Origin: GCA-020344715 sp050115935
GTDB taxonomy: Archaea > Thermoproteota > Bathyarchaeia > Bathyarchaeales > Bathyarchaeaceae
Assembly (NCBI GenBank): GCA_050115935.1
Contig: JASFPO010000112.1
Location: forward strand, 1-6,633
DNA: 6,633 nucleotides
Direction: 5' to 3'
Every line of letters begins with the position of its first letter. Positions within the stretch are counted from its first letter, which is position 1. A program made the position numbers and the translations under genes. Below, piece by piece: positions 1 through 4,915 of the stretch. The notes beneath the pieces are model-generated. The model was given only the letters and a program-made list of their open reading frames with translations. It searched no databases and was not told the DNA's origin.

Positions 1-132
1 AAAAGAATCAAAAGGATTCATGTCCCAAAGGCTTGGCTTAGGCACGGTAGTAATAATTCCGGAAAGACCAATCACGAAAAGGGATATTCCTAACCAGCAC
101 GCCCACCAATCTTCAGTTTTTATGAGCGCCAT
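1..132 (-). CDS. Partial N-terminus of a putative sulfate exporter (YeiH/PF03601-like)
   Basis: Only the first 44 codons are present; the gene runs off the left edge. The peptide starts MALIKTEDWWACWLGISLF, continues into a hydrophobic stretch (about residues 11-30), and then has VPKPSLWDMNPFDSF. The opening 'KTEDWWA-WLG' followed by a membrane helix and a Pro/Trp-rich linker is what I recall for archaeal and Bacteroides-type members of the YeiH putative sulfate exporter family, which are multi-pass inner membrane proteins. This is recognition by memory from a short fragment. The ATG at 132 has no Shine-Dalgarno in front and could be leaderless. A GTG at 162 is also in frame but gives a less typical N-terminus. 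Function is inferred only; the transported substrate of this family is not firmly established. Confidence 0.6.
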   Translation of the reverse strand, partial: MALIKTEDWWACWLGISLFVIGLSGIITTVPKPSLWDMNPFDSF

Positions 133-255
133 TAATATAGTCTTTGGAGAGATGTGTGTCACCTATACTACGAATATCCTAATCGCAATTTATCATTTAT
201 CGGTGTGCTTATTTCAAATCATTGATTTTCACAATAAGAGAGAATGATAAATCCC

Positions 256-330
256 ACGGCGCGCGCATATCGGAAAAAACCTATATTAATAAGTTGAAGA
301 AGATGATCCGCGCGCGAATAACGTGCATGA
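256..330. promoter_or_regulatory. Intergenic region with two CG-rich alternating tracts and TATA-like element A
   Basis: Two alternating purine/pyrimidine tracts (257-270 with GGCGCGCGC, and 309-316 CGCGCGCG) bracket an A/T-rich element at 272-302 that starts GGAAAAAAC, followed by CTATATTAATAA and TTGAAGAAG. Read as an archaeal promoter on the plus strand, GGAAAA would be a purine-rich BRE and CTATATTAA the TATA box. The initiation point would be near 312, giving a transcript antisense to the 331-609 gene. The two CG tracts could also pair over about 7 bp. The same element recurs at 743-773. No gene of its own is visible here. Confidence 0.4.
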
Positions 331-609
331 TCATTTGATCATTTTGATTTCTTGAACTTCGATTTCATTCCAGATTGCCAATCCTATTGCCTTGAAGTAA
401 TCCTCTGCTGCTTTTTTGGAGGGAGCTTCTACGATCCAGTGTGTCTTGTGTACCCTGGTGGGACTCCATTTGCTCACAATCTTGACTCCAAACTTCTTGG
501 CGGCTTCCTCTCTCTTTTCAGATAGCTCCTGAAACTTATTCATAGCTTCGCTGTCGTATATTGGGCATGTTCCCGATATGTGTGTAAGAATCACAGAAAA
601 GTCAGGCAC
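331..609 (-). CDS. Small alpha/beta hypothetical protein (DUF3303-like / dimeric barrel type)
   Basis: A 92-residue soluble protein beginning MPDFSVILTHISGTCPIYD. The layout is a beta strand (residues 3-9), a charged helix rich in Glu/Lys (about 22-40), strands around VKIVSKWS and THWIVEA, a second helix (KKAAEDYFKAIG) and a last strand (EIEVQEIK). This beta-alpha-beta-beta-alpha-beta pattern matches a ferredoxin-like dimeric alpha/beta-barrel fold such as DUF3303-type proteins; no catalytic motif is evident. The frame is open back to a GTG at 621, directly preceded by an in-frame stop. I prefer the GTG at 609 because AGGTGG lies about 9 nt upstream and the N-terminus then begins at the first strand. 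The gene is divergent from mntP across a 240-bp spacer. Function unknown. Confidence 0.78.
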   Translation of the reverse strand: MPDFSVILTHISGTCPIYDSEAMNKFQELSEKREEAAKKFGVKIVSKWSPTRVHKTHWIVEAPSKKAAEDYFKAIGLAIWNEIEVQEIKMIK

Positions 610-649
610 AGTGTTCGCCACCTACATGCATGCTCAAAAAAGAGTGTGC

Positions 650-664
650 TATCCTATAAGACTT
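650..664 (-). promoter_or_regulatory. Possible TATA box for the 331-609 gene
   Basis: On the minus strand the sequence reads AGTCTTATAGGATAG about 45 nt ahead of the preferred start codon, flanked by GCATGC-type alternating tracts. The placement fits an archaeal TATA box with a short leader, but the match is weak. Confidence 0.3.
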
Positions 665-721
665 TTGCATGCGCACCTAATCTCCTGCGTGCTGACATCA
701 ATCTATCAACACGTAGAACAT

Positions 722-755
722 TATCCTTAATCTCTAAGGATAGGAAGAGTCCTAT
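722..755. promoter_or_regulatory. Overlapping inverted repeats upstream of mntP
   Basis: There is a perfect 8-bp inverted repeat TATCCTTA / TAAGGATA with a 5-nt spacer (722-742). It overlaps a second perfect 6-bp inverted repeat ATAGGA / TCCTAT with a 4-nt spacer (740-755). They share 740-742, so the two hairpins would exclude each other in RNA. As DNA, the first could be an operator of a dimeric regulator. Its position between a divergent gene pair that includes mntP makes a DtxR/MntR-family metalloregulator a reasonable guess. It does not match a consensus I can quote. Confidence 0.4.
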
Positions 756-773
756 ACTAATAAACTGAAGAAG
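743..773 (+). repeat. TATA-like element, copy B
   Basis: Aligned without gaps to 272-302, this copy is identical at 25 of 31 positions, and five of the six differences are transitions. The best part is CCTATAYTAATAA followed by RYTGAAGAAG. Like copy A, it is followed within about 5 nt by a CG-rich alternating tract (here CGCATGCACG). It may be a promoter lying about 75-100 nt ahead of the mntP start codon. Confidence 0.5.
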
Positions 774-796
774 TTGTCGCATGCACGCTCGCGGGA

Positions 797-809
797 ATCC
801 TTTTAAGCA
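797..809 (+). promoter_or_regulatory. Probable TATA box of mntP
   Basis: The sequence AATCCTTTTAAGC is centred about 45 nt before the mntP ATG. A start of transcription about 25 nt downstream would give a short leader containing the CAGGGA ribosome binding site at 833-838. It competes with element B as the mntP promoter. Confidence 0.4.
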
Positions 810-847
810 CGCTTCCGTTCCACAATTTCCTTCAGGGACTAAAGAGA

Positions 848-1405
848 ATGGACATCACGACCTTACTCGTCGCATTTGCGCTAGCTATGGATTCATTTTC
901 GGTTTCGATAGCAAATGGACTTGCAAACAGAGTTTTCAAGGCAGGCAATGCCCTTAAGATAGGACTATTCTTCGGATTGTTCCAAGCTATTATGCCAATA
1001 ATAGGCTGGTTTGCTGGAATCCATGTTCTAGACTTGATTTCGGGTTTCGACCATTGGATAGCCTTTGGACTTTTGGCCTTTATTGGCTGCAGAATGATAT
1101 ACGAATCTGTAAGAGGAGAATCGAAAAGGCTTCTTGGTGCTCCTGGAATCGGCGTGCTGCTGACTCTATCTGTGGCTACGAGTATTGATGCGCTAGCTGT
1201 TGGGCTTAGTCTTTCCTTTCTTCGAATCTCCATAATCGTTCCTGCAATTGTGATTGGAATTGTCGCATTCATTCTTTCCTTTCTCGGTGTATATTTGGGT
1301 GGAAAGCTGGGACACTTTCTGAGAAACAGAGTTGAGATTCTTGGTGGTTTGATTCTGATAGTTATAGGGATAAAAATATTGGTTGAGCATCTAGGAATAG
1401 CATGA
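848..1405 (+). CDS. mntP: Manganese efflux pump MntP
   Basis: A 185-residue membrane protein of the usual MntP length with about six transmembrane helices. It exports Mn2+ across the cytoplasmic membrane. Family hallmarks are visible: ALAMDSFSVSIANG in helix 1 (acidic residue D15), the GLFFGLFQAIMPIIGW block (39-54), and the second-half signature ATSIDALAVGLS (110-121, D114). These two Asp-containing motifs reflect the internal two-fold repeat and correspond to the metal-path aspartates known in E. coli MntP. The ATG at 848 is preceded by CAGGGA. Bacterial mntP is often controlled by a yybP-ykoY riboswitch; I see none here. The inverted repeats at 722-755 and TATA-like sequences upstream are the candidate control elements. 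A long open frame on the opposite strand is a shadow of this gene. Confidence 0.95.
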   Translation: MDITTLLVAFALAMDSFSVSIANGLANRVFKAGNALKIGLFFGLFQAIMPIIGWFAGIHVLDLISGFDHWIAFGLLAFIGCRMIYESVRGESKRLLGAPGIGVLLTLSVATSIDALAVGLSLSFLRISIIVPAIVIGIVAFILSFLGVYLGGKLGHFLRNRVEILGGLILIVIGIKILVEHLGIA

Positions 1406-1472
1406 CGTACACTCGCTGACAAAGAGCATCTCAGGCGGCAACAGTTGTTCTGTGTGCGCGCAACCTCTCAAA

Positions 1473-1500
1473 AGCGTGAGAAATGGACCATCTATATAAT
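1473..1500 (+). repeat. Promoter-like inverted module, left copy
   Basis: The module reads AGCGTGAGAAA, five variable bases, CATCTA, then TATAAT (1495-1500). The inverted right copy at 1632-1653 shares AGCGTGAGAAA-N5-CATCTA exactly at the 17 fixed positions. The strong TATA-like run CTATATAATAAATAA could start a plus-strand transcript near 1525. Confidence 0.5.
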
Positions 1501-1617
1501 AAATAATGGACGACGTATCTCTCCGAGAATCTTCCACGAATCCATGGTATTCAAACTTAGATATATAACATTGATTTCATGGGGAAAGTCTCAAACTGTG
1601 GATTGAACCACCTCAGT

Positions 1618-1653
1618 CATTATATCTATGTTAGATGCGCTCTTTCTCACGCT
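1618..1653 (-). repeat. Promoter-like inverted module, right copy
   Basis: On the minus strand it reads AGCGTGAGAAA, five bases, CATCTA, six extra bases (ACATAG), then ATATAATG. It faces the left copy, so transcripts from the two would converge and overlap. A CG-rich alternating tract (GATGCGCGTA) lies about 15 nt before it, just as TGTGTGCGCGCA lies before the left copy. Confidence 0.5.
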
Positions 1654-1708
1654 AATCTCCGATTCTGCTACGCGCATCACATATCTGAGTGCGCGAAATC
1701 TGGAGCGT

Positions 1709-2533
1709 TTAGAAAGGCGCAAATACCCCTACGAACGTAAGCCAAGCCAAAATCGTCTTTGCCACGAAACTTAGTATGATGTAGAATCGCTCACCATAGA
1801 GATAGTCTTTCCAGCGTCCAACGCCTTTGTACTGTAGCACCATATTGATAGCGAAGATGTTGAACAATATGAAGTAGATGAATAATATAGAGTATACGAA
1901 TGCAGGTGGATTTGTATCAACAGAGCTAATAGCAGCAATGAAGTAAGCATATAGCACGACCCAAGGGGTCCCTCCTGAAATACATCCAAGAATGTATGGG
2001 AACCAATTGGTCTTCTCAGTGTGCTGATTAACAACTTCCATCAAGTACCCGAACATTATCATCATTGCATTCAGGATGAAGATCATAGCCAACGACCAAA
2101 AATCCCAAACACCTACAAACGTCGCAATCAACACTATCATTATTGAGCTTGAAAAGGCATATTCATACCACCGATATGGGTTCATTCCCTTCTTCAAATT
2201 CTCATTATAGCTTTTGTTCTTTGCATATGCAATTGCAAAATGCGCCAACGCAGAAATCAGAGGAAAAGAAGCGAGGACCGCTCCCAAGTAGCCAACTGTG
2301 AATACGATTTGCGGTTTCGGTATCACTTCAAAAACTGGTGGGGTAATGCTTATTATATCAATGTCAAGATAGAACGTGTATATGTCCCTGCTCCAATCCA
2401 AAAGGAGACCCAGTGCCAACATCGTTAAGCCCTGCACTAGATGAAGAACACCTGCAGCAATGTTGAAACGCTTCAGATACTTAAACGAAATGGGTGAACT
2501 AGCAATTATTCTCTGTCTTTCTTTGTGGTTCAT
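1709..2533 (-). CDS. Heliorhodopsin
   Basis: A 274-residue seven-helix membrane protein (helices roughly 19-47, 76-104, 118-141, 146-168, 177-203, 211-235, 243-271). Heliorhodopsins bind retinal through a lysine, have inverted topology (N-terminus in the cytoplasm) and slow photocycles; most have no ion-pumping activity. Signature residues line up with the prototype 48C12: LH31LVQ (H23), SALAH98 (H80), NPYR121WYE124Y (R104 and counterion E107), PW in helix 5, and S255FVAK259TILAW264 (S237, Schiff-base K241, W246). The helix 1-2 loop is long, as in the family, and about 10 residues longer than in 48C12 by residue offset. The start is ATG 2533, behind GAGGAG with 5-nt spacing; the frame extends only two codons further to a GTG. 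It lies 70 bp after the radical SAM gene, same strand. No retinal-forming blh-type gene is in the window. Confidence 0.93.
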   Translation of the reverse strand: MNHKERQRIIASSPISFKYLKRFNIAAGVLHLVQGLTMLALGLLLDWSRDIYTFYLDIDIISITPPVFEVIPKPQIVFTVGYLGAVLASFPLISALAHFAIAYAKNKSYNENLKKGMNPYRWYEYAFSSSIMIVLIATFVGVWDFWSLAMIFILNAMMIMFGYLMEVVNQHTEKTNWFPYILGCISGGTPWVVLYAYFIAAISSVDTNPPAFVYSILFIYFILFNIFAINMVLQYKGVGRWKDYLYGERFYIILSFVAKTILAWLTFVGVFAPF

Positions 2534-2554
2534 AAACACTCCTCGTCTGAAAAT

Positions 2555-2570
2555 GCTTTTATGCTTTGTG
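2555..2570 (-). promoter_or_regulatory. Possible heliorhodopsin promoter, degenerate copy of the CATAAAA element
   Basis: On the minus strand it reads CACAAAGCATAAAAGC, matching 14 of 16 bases of the element before the radical SAM gene. If ATAAAA is the TATA box, transcription would begin almost at the start codon (2533), which would exclude the good GAGGAG ribosome site. So either the transcript is leaderless, or the gene is mainly read through from the radical SAM gene. Confidence 0.4.
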
Positions 2571-2603
2571 TCAGCTGGATTTTGTTACACGCGCGCAGTA
2601 TCT

Positions 2604-4040
2604 TCACATCTTCAATTGGATGAGATTCTTGAACTGTCTTACTACGCCCTGCCCCATCATGTGTCTATAGAGTCTGCTCTTCAGTTTGTTTGCTGAGAAC
2701 ACTCCTCCGAGTCTTCTTCTCCATGAACCATAGAAGTCTCGGTAGCACTTGTAGAGCTCCTTCTGCACTTCCATCCTTGATAATGTTTCAGTGGGCATAA
2801 TCGCATGAGCCATATCATAATGTGATAGGTTATAGTCTTCAATCCAACCCTTCCTCATGGCCTCTTCATATATTTCCGTTCCAGGAAACGGTGTTAGCGC
2901 AGTAAATATGGCAAAATCGGGGTCCAACTCATTCGCAAACTCCCTTAGCTGAGCCATTGACTCTATCGTATCCTTTCGGTCACCTATTACAAACATGGCA
3001 TGGCAAAAAATATCGTTCTCTTTCAATATCTTCACTGCTTTGATTGCTTGCTCAGCATCTATGCCTTTCCGAAAACTTTCCAGAGTTGAGCTTCTAGGGC
3101 TCTCTACTCCCATCATAACCCAGTAGAGACCAGCTCTTCTAAGCTTGGATAGAATCTTCTCATTCTTGATGACATCATCACATCTCCATTGAAAAAATAA
3201 CATGAGGTCATCCCTTAATTCACGTTTCAGAATCTCATCAGCAAAGCAATCTGCTCTGCTGCCTGAGCCAAAATCATCATCTGTCAACCAGATGAATCTA
3301 CTGTCATAGTTGTTATAGCAGAACTCCACTTCATCCGCAACTCTCTCTGGCTTCTTGAGTCTCTGAACTCCACCCCAGTGCCTCCACTGAGTGCAGAACG
3401 TGCACTTGTGGGAACACCCTCTAGAGCCTTCAATAAGAGCATAAGGAGCATTACGACCAGCCATTGCAGCAAAATGATACTTGCGGACAAGGTCCTTGAC
3501 GAAGTGATATCCTGGATATGGAAGACTATTCAAGTCCTTGATTAGTGGTCTTGGTTTGTTGTGTATAACCTCACCGTTGTGCCTGAAAGATAAGCCACTA
3601 ATCTTTGAAAGTTGAAATTTCTTGGTTGATTTTTTGACTAGTTCGGCTAAGGTCTCTTCTCCTTCCCCTCTGACGATAACGTCTATCTCAGGGTATTTTT
3701 CAAGGCTTTCTTGGGCTGTTGCAGTTAGGTGCTGACCACCAGTTACTGTGAGGACCCCAGGATTCACACTTTTTGTGATTTCAAGTGTTCTCAAGACTGA
3801 GTAGACATTGCAGGCTGCAAATGCACTAACCGCCACAACGTCAGGATTGAAGGATTCAACTTTTCTTCTTATCTCACTCCAACCTAGCTGCTGAGCCGTA
3901 CAATCTACGACCTCTATCTCGGCATCTGCAACTTCTCTTTCAAGGTAAGCTGCGAGCTGTATGATTCCGAATGGTGGTGGAAGGTATTCGCCCATAACAA
4001 ACCAAAAATGTCTTGGTGGCTCTATAAACTGAACTCTCAT
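2604..4040 (-). CDS. Cobalamin-binding radical SAM protein, BchE-like class
   Basis: A 478-residue cytoplasmic iron-sulfur enzyme. Residues 1-135 form a B12-binding-like Rossmann domain (PPRHFWFVMGEYLPPPFGI near the start, DVVAVSAF, TVTGGQHLT at 99-106, VIVRGEGEETL at 121-131). Residues about 200-380 are the radical SAM barrel: the cluster motif is C209SHKC213TFC216 inside EGSRGC, with GVES at 311-314 as the SAM-contact segment and TPFPGTEIYE at 383-392. A C-terminal helical tail (420-478) has many Arg/Lys. This architecture is that of the BchE/MiaB-like 'B12-binding domain-containing radical SAM' group, which includes methylases and ring-forming enzymes; the exact substrate cannot be read. 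The ATG at 4040 has AAGGGGGAAG ahead of it. It sits 65 bp behind a small zinc-ribbon-like gene and 70 bp ahead of heliorhodopsin. Confidence 0.9.
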   Translation of the reverse strand: MRVQFIEPPRHFWFVMGEYLPPPFGIIQLAAYLEREVADAEIEVVDCTAQQLGWSEIRRKVESFNPDVVAVSAFAACNVYSVLRTLEITKSVNPGVLTVTGGQHLTATAQESLEKYPEIDVIVRGEGEETLAELVKKSTKKFQLSKISGLSFRHNGEVIHNKPRPLIKDLNSLPYPGYHFVKDLVRKYHFAAMAGRNAPYALIEGSRGCSHKCTFCTQWRHWGGVQRLKKPERVADEVEFCYNNYDSRFIWLTDDDFGSGSRADCFADEILKRELRDDLMLFFQWRCDDVIKNEKILSKLRRAGLYWVMMGVESPRSSTLESFRKGIDAEQAIKAVKILKENDIFCHAMFVIGDRKDTIESMAQLREFANELDPDFAIFTALTPFPGTEIYEEAMRKGWIEDYNLSHYDMAHAIMPTETLSRMEVQKELYKCYRDFYGSWRRRLGGVFSANKLKSRLYRHMMGQGVVRQFKNLIQLKM

Positions 4041-4087
4041 CCGACTTCCCCCTTGAGGTCAGGTTGTCCCCATATAACTCCATTGGC

Positions 4088-4105
4088 TTTTATGACTTGT
4101 GGAAG
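4088..4105 (-). promoter_or_regulatory. Shared 18-nt promoter element, radical SAM copy
   Basis: The minus strand reads CTTCCACAAGTCATAAAA, identical over all 18 bases to 4412-4429 on the plus strand. It begins directly after the stop codon of the 4106-4279 gene. CATAAAAG is a plausible TATA box placing a transcription start near 4062 and a leader of about 22 nt with GGGGGAAG. A second TATA-like sequence (GTTATATGG, about 4070-4080) lies between. Confidence 0.55.
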
Positions 4106-4279
4106 CTAGGGAGCAACCTGTTCTTCGTCTTCTTTAGGTAGGGTTTTGTAGATTACTTTCATTACAGCTGGGTGATGTGGATGATGCACATATATCACTG
4201 AGCATTGTTCATTTTCGCAATAGTATCTTCTGCTCTTGTTCTTAGCTAATGGCTCACCAGATTCAGGGCATCCGACCAT
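4106..4279 (-). CDS. Small zinc-ribbon-like hypothetical protein
   Basis: A 57-residue protein beginning MVGCPESGEPLAKNKSRRYYC. Cysteines at 4, 21 and 26 plus a histidine cluster (HHPHHP, 34-39) suggest a small metal-binding ribbon. In the archaeal proteins I recall with this outline the first knuckle is usually CPxC; here the second Cys is Ser (CPES), so a His may complete the site or the site may be incomplete. The C-terminal tail is acidic (KEDEEQ). The open frame extends to a GTG three codons earlier, and ATG 4285 is also possible. I chose ATG 4279 because GGTGA precedes it by 5 nt. The same ribosome site is part of the inverted repeat TCACCT-AG-AGGTGA. It may be the first gene of a minus-strand unit with the radical SAM and heliorhodopsin genes. 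Function unknown. Confidence 0.72.
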   Translation of the reverse strand: MVGCPESGEPLAKNKSRRYYCENEQCSVIYVHHPHHPAVMKVIYKTLPKEDEEQVAP

Positions 4280-4376
4280 TTTCATCACCTAGAGGTGAAA
4301 GTAGTGATGTTAGGAGCGATGGATGTAAAAGGGATTATGAATCACCAATTTCGAAGATAATTCCATAAGACAGAGA

Positions 4377-4385
4377 CGCGCGCGC
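4377..4385. repeat. CG-rich alternating tract
   Basis: CGCGCGCGC, the longest pure CG alternation in the right half, lies in the spacer between the divergent zinc-ribbon and DUF3795 genes, about 27 nt before the shared promoter element. Similar tracts occur in the other spacers to its left. Confidence 0.6.
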
Positions 4386-4411
4386 AGTCGGTCATTGAGT
4401 AACCTCAATCT

Positions 4412-4429
4412 CTTCCACAAGTCATAAAA
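4412..4429 (+). promoter_or_regulatory. Shared 18-nt promoter element, DUF3795 copy
   Basis: CTTCCACAAGTCATAAAA, identical to the minus-strand element at 4088-4105. CATAAAAA is a likely TATA box, putting the transcription start near 4450-4455, within the inverted repeat at 4443-4459 and about 40 nt before the preferred start codon. The ten bases before the TATA are also conserved, which suggests a regulator site rather than only general promoter similarity. The following ACTGAAGGAA partly resembles the end of elements A and B. Confidence 0.55.
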
Positions 4430-4442
4430 ACTGAAGGAAAGG

Positions 4443-4459
4443 AACTCATACTATGAGTT
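4443..4459. promoter_or_regulatory. Inverted repeat at the expected DUF3795 transcription start
   Basis: AACTCAT-ACT-ATGAGTT has perfect 7-bp arms with a 3-nt centre. It lies 13-29 nt downstream of the TATA-like CATAAAAA, a position where a bound repressor would block initiation. It could be an operator; no known consensus is matched. Confidence 0.4.
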
Positions 4460-4491
4460 AAATGCTGTAACAAAGCATGGAGGATGAAAAG

Positions 4492-4848
4492 ATGAGCGAA
4501 ATAATTGCTATGTGCGGGCTTGTTTGCAGCGATTGCATAGCCTTCCTTGCAACTCAGAAGAATGACGATGAAATGAGAGAGAAGGTTGTTGAAGCTTGGT
4601 CAACAGATGAAGAACGCCTTGAACTGAAGGATATCGATTGCGATGGATGCACAATAGGAGGAAGACTCCACAAGTTCTGCTTTATTTGCGAAGTAAGAAG
4701 TTGTGGGCTTCAAAGAAGCATAGAGAACTGCGCTTACTGTGACGAATATTCATGTGAAAAACTTGAAAAACTCTTGAAGAGCTTCCAAACTGTTTCCGGG
4801 GAAGAAGCAAAGGCGAATCTAGAAGAAATTAGAAAAAGTCGTAGATGA
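4492..4848 (+). CDS. DUF3795-type Cys-rich protein
   Basis: A 118-residue cytoplasmic protein with eleven cysteines: C8-x3-C12-x2-C15 near the N-terminus (MCGLVCSDCIAFLATQKND), then C50-x2-C53, C63-x2-C66, C71, C80-x2-C83 and C88. The 'CGLVC-x2-C-A-ATQKND' opening and a central 'C-GC' with a following Cys cluster are typical of DUF3795 proteins, common in anaerobic archaea and bacteria. They probably bind zinc or an iron-sulfur cluster; no biochemical role is established. The frame is open to an ATG at 4477, but GGAGG at 4479-4483 lies 8 nt before ATG 4492, so the shorter form is preferred. The gene is transcribed away from the zinc-ribbon/radical SAM/heliorhodopsin group and shares a promoter element with the radical SAM gene. 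Convergent with the 4974-5096 gene. Confidence 0.85.
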   Translation: MSEIIAMCGLVCSDCIAFLATQKNDDEMREKVVEAWSTDEERLELKDIDCDGCTIGGRLHKFCFICEVRSCGLQRSIENCAYCDEYSCEKLEKLLKSFQTVSGEEAKANLEEIRKSRR

Positions 4849-4872
4849 TCATAATTCCTAGCTGCGATCATC
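4844..4872. terminator. Inverted repeat overlapping the DUF3795 stop codon
   Basis: GATGATC (4844-4850) and GATCATC (4866-4872) are perfect 7-bp arms with a 15-nt loop, straddling the TGA stop. It could be a 3' hairpin. No T-run follows directly; the nearest plus-strand T-run is at 4977-4988. Confidence 0.25.
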
Positions 4873-4899
4873 AATCAAGATGAAGTAACACCAGAATGC

Positions 4900-4915
4900 C
4901 TTCCTCAGTTTATTA
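4900..4915 (-). repeat. TATA-like element, copy C (partial)
   Basis: The minus strand reads TAATAAACTGAGGAAG, which differs from the core of copy B (758-773) at one of 16 positions. An AGCGCGCT tract lies just before it (4921-4928), as a CG tract lies before copy A. It faces into the 3' end of the DUF3795 gene, where no minus-strand gene is visible. Confidence 0.4.

Larger units (their letters stand above)
1406..1708. other. Gene-free gap between mntP and the heliorhodopsin gene
   Basis: This 303-bp gap lies between the convergent ends of mntP and the heliorhodopsin gene. I find no credible gene, tRNA or T-run terminator in it. It contains CG-rich alternating tracts at 1451-1462, 1669-1684 and 1689-1695, and two inverted copies of a promoter-like module (1473-1500 on plus, 1618-1653 on minus). 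A 20-codon frame from ATG 1506 lacks a ribosome binding site and has no recognisable content. Divergent promoter-like sequences inside a gap that needs none point to a possible small RNA locus or a decayed element. Confidence 0.5.

Noticed and set aside
20..247. A 75-codon plus-strand frame at the left edge
   Set aside because: Overlaps the exporter fragment on the other strand, lacks a ribosome site, and its product has no family features.
257..316. The two CG tracts as the arms of a CRISPR-like or terminator structure
   Set aside because: Alternating CG sequences pair with each other trivially; there is no repeat-spacer periodicity and no T-run.
620..847. Possible yybP-ykoY manganese riboswitch ahead of mntP
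   Set aside because: The conserved sequences of that riboswitch are not present; only two simple hairpins are seen.
832..1422. A 196-codon open frame on the minus strand overlapping mntP completely
   Set aside because: It is the antisense shadow of a well-supported membrane protein gene; its Pro/Ser/Arg/Ile-rich product has no domain pattern and no ribosome site was seen.
1506..1568. 20-codon plus-strand frame after a strong TATA-like run
   Set aside because: No ribosome binding site, ordinary composition for noncoding DNA, and no recognisable product.
1590..1615. T-arm-like sequence (minus strand GGTTCAATCC) suggesting a tRNA
   Set aside because: The stem gives a 6-nt loop instead of 7, and no acceptor, D or anticodon arms can be formed around it.
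2240..2428. Plus-strand frame inside the heliorhodopsin gene
   Set aside because: Antisense shadow of a gene whose protein is clearly recognised.
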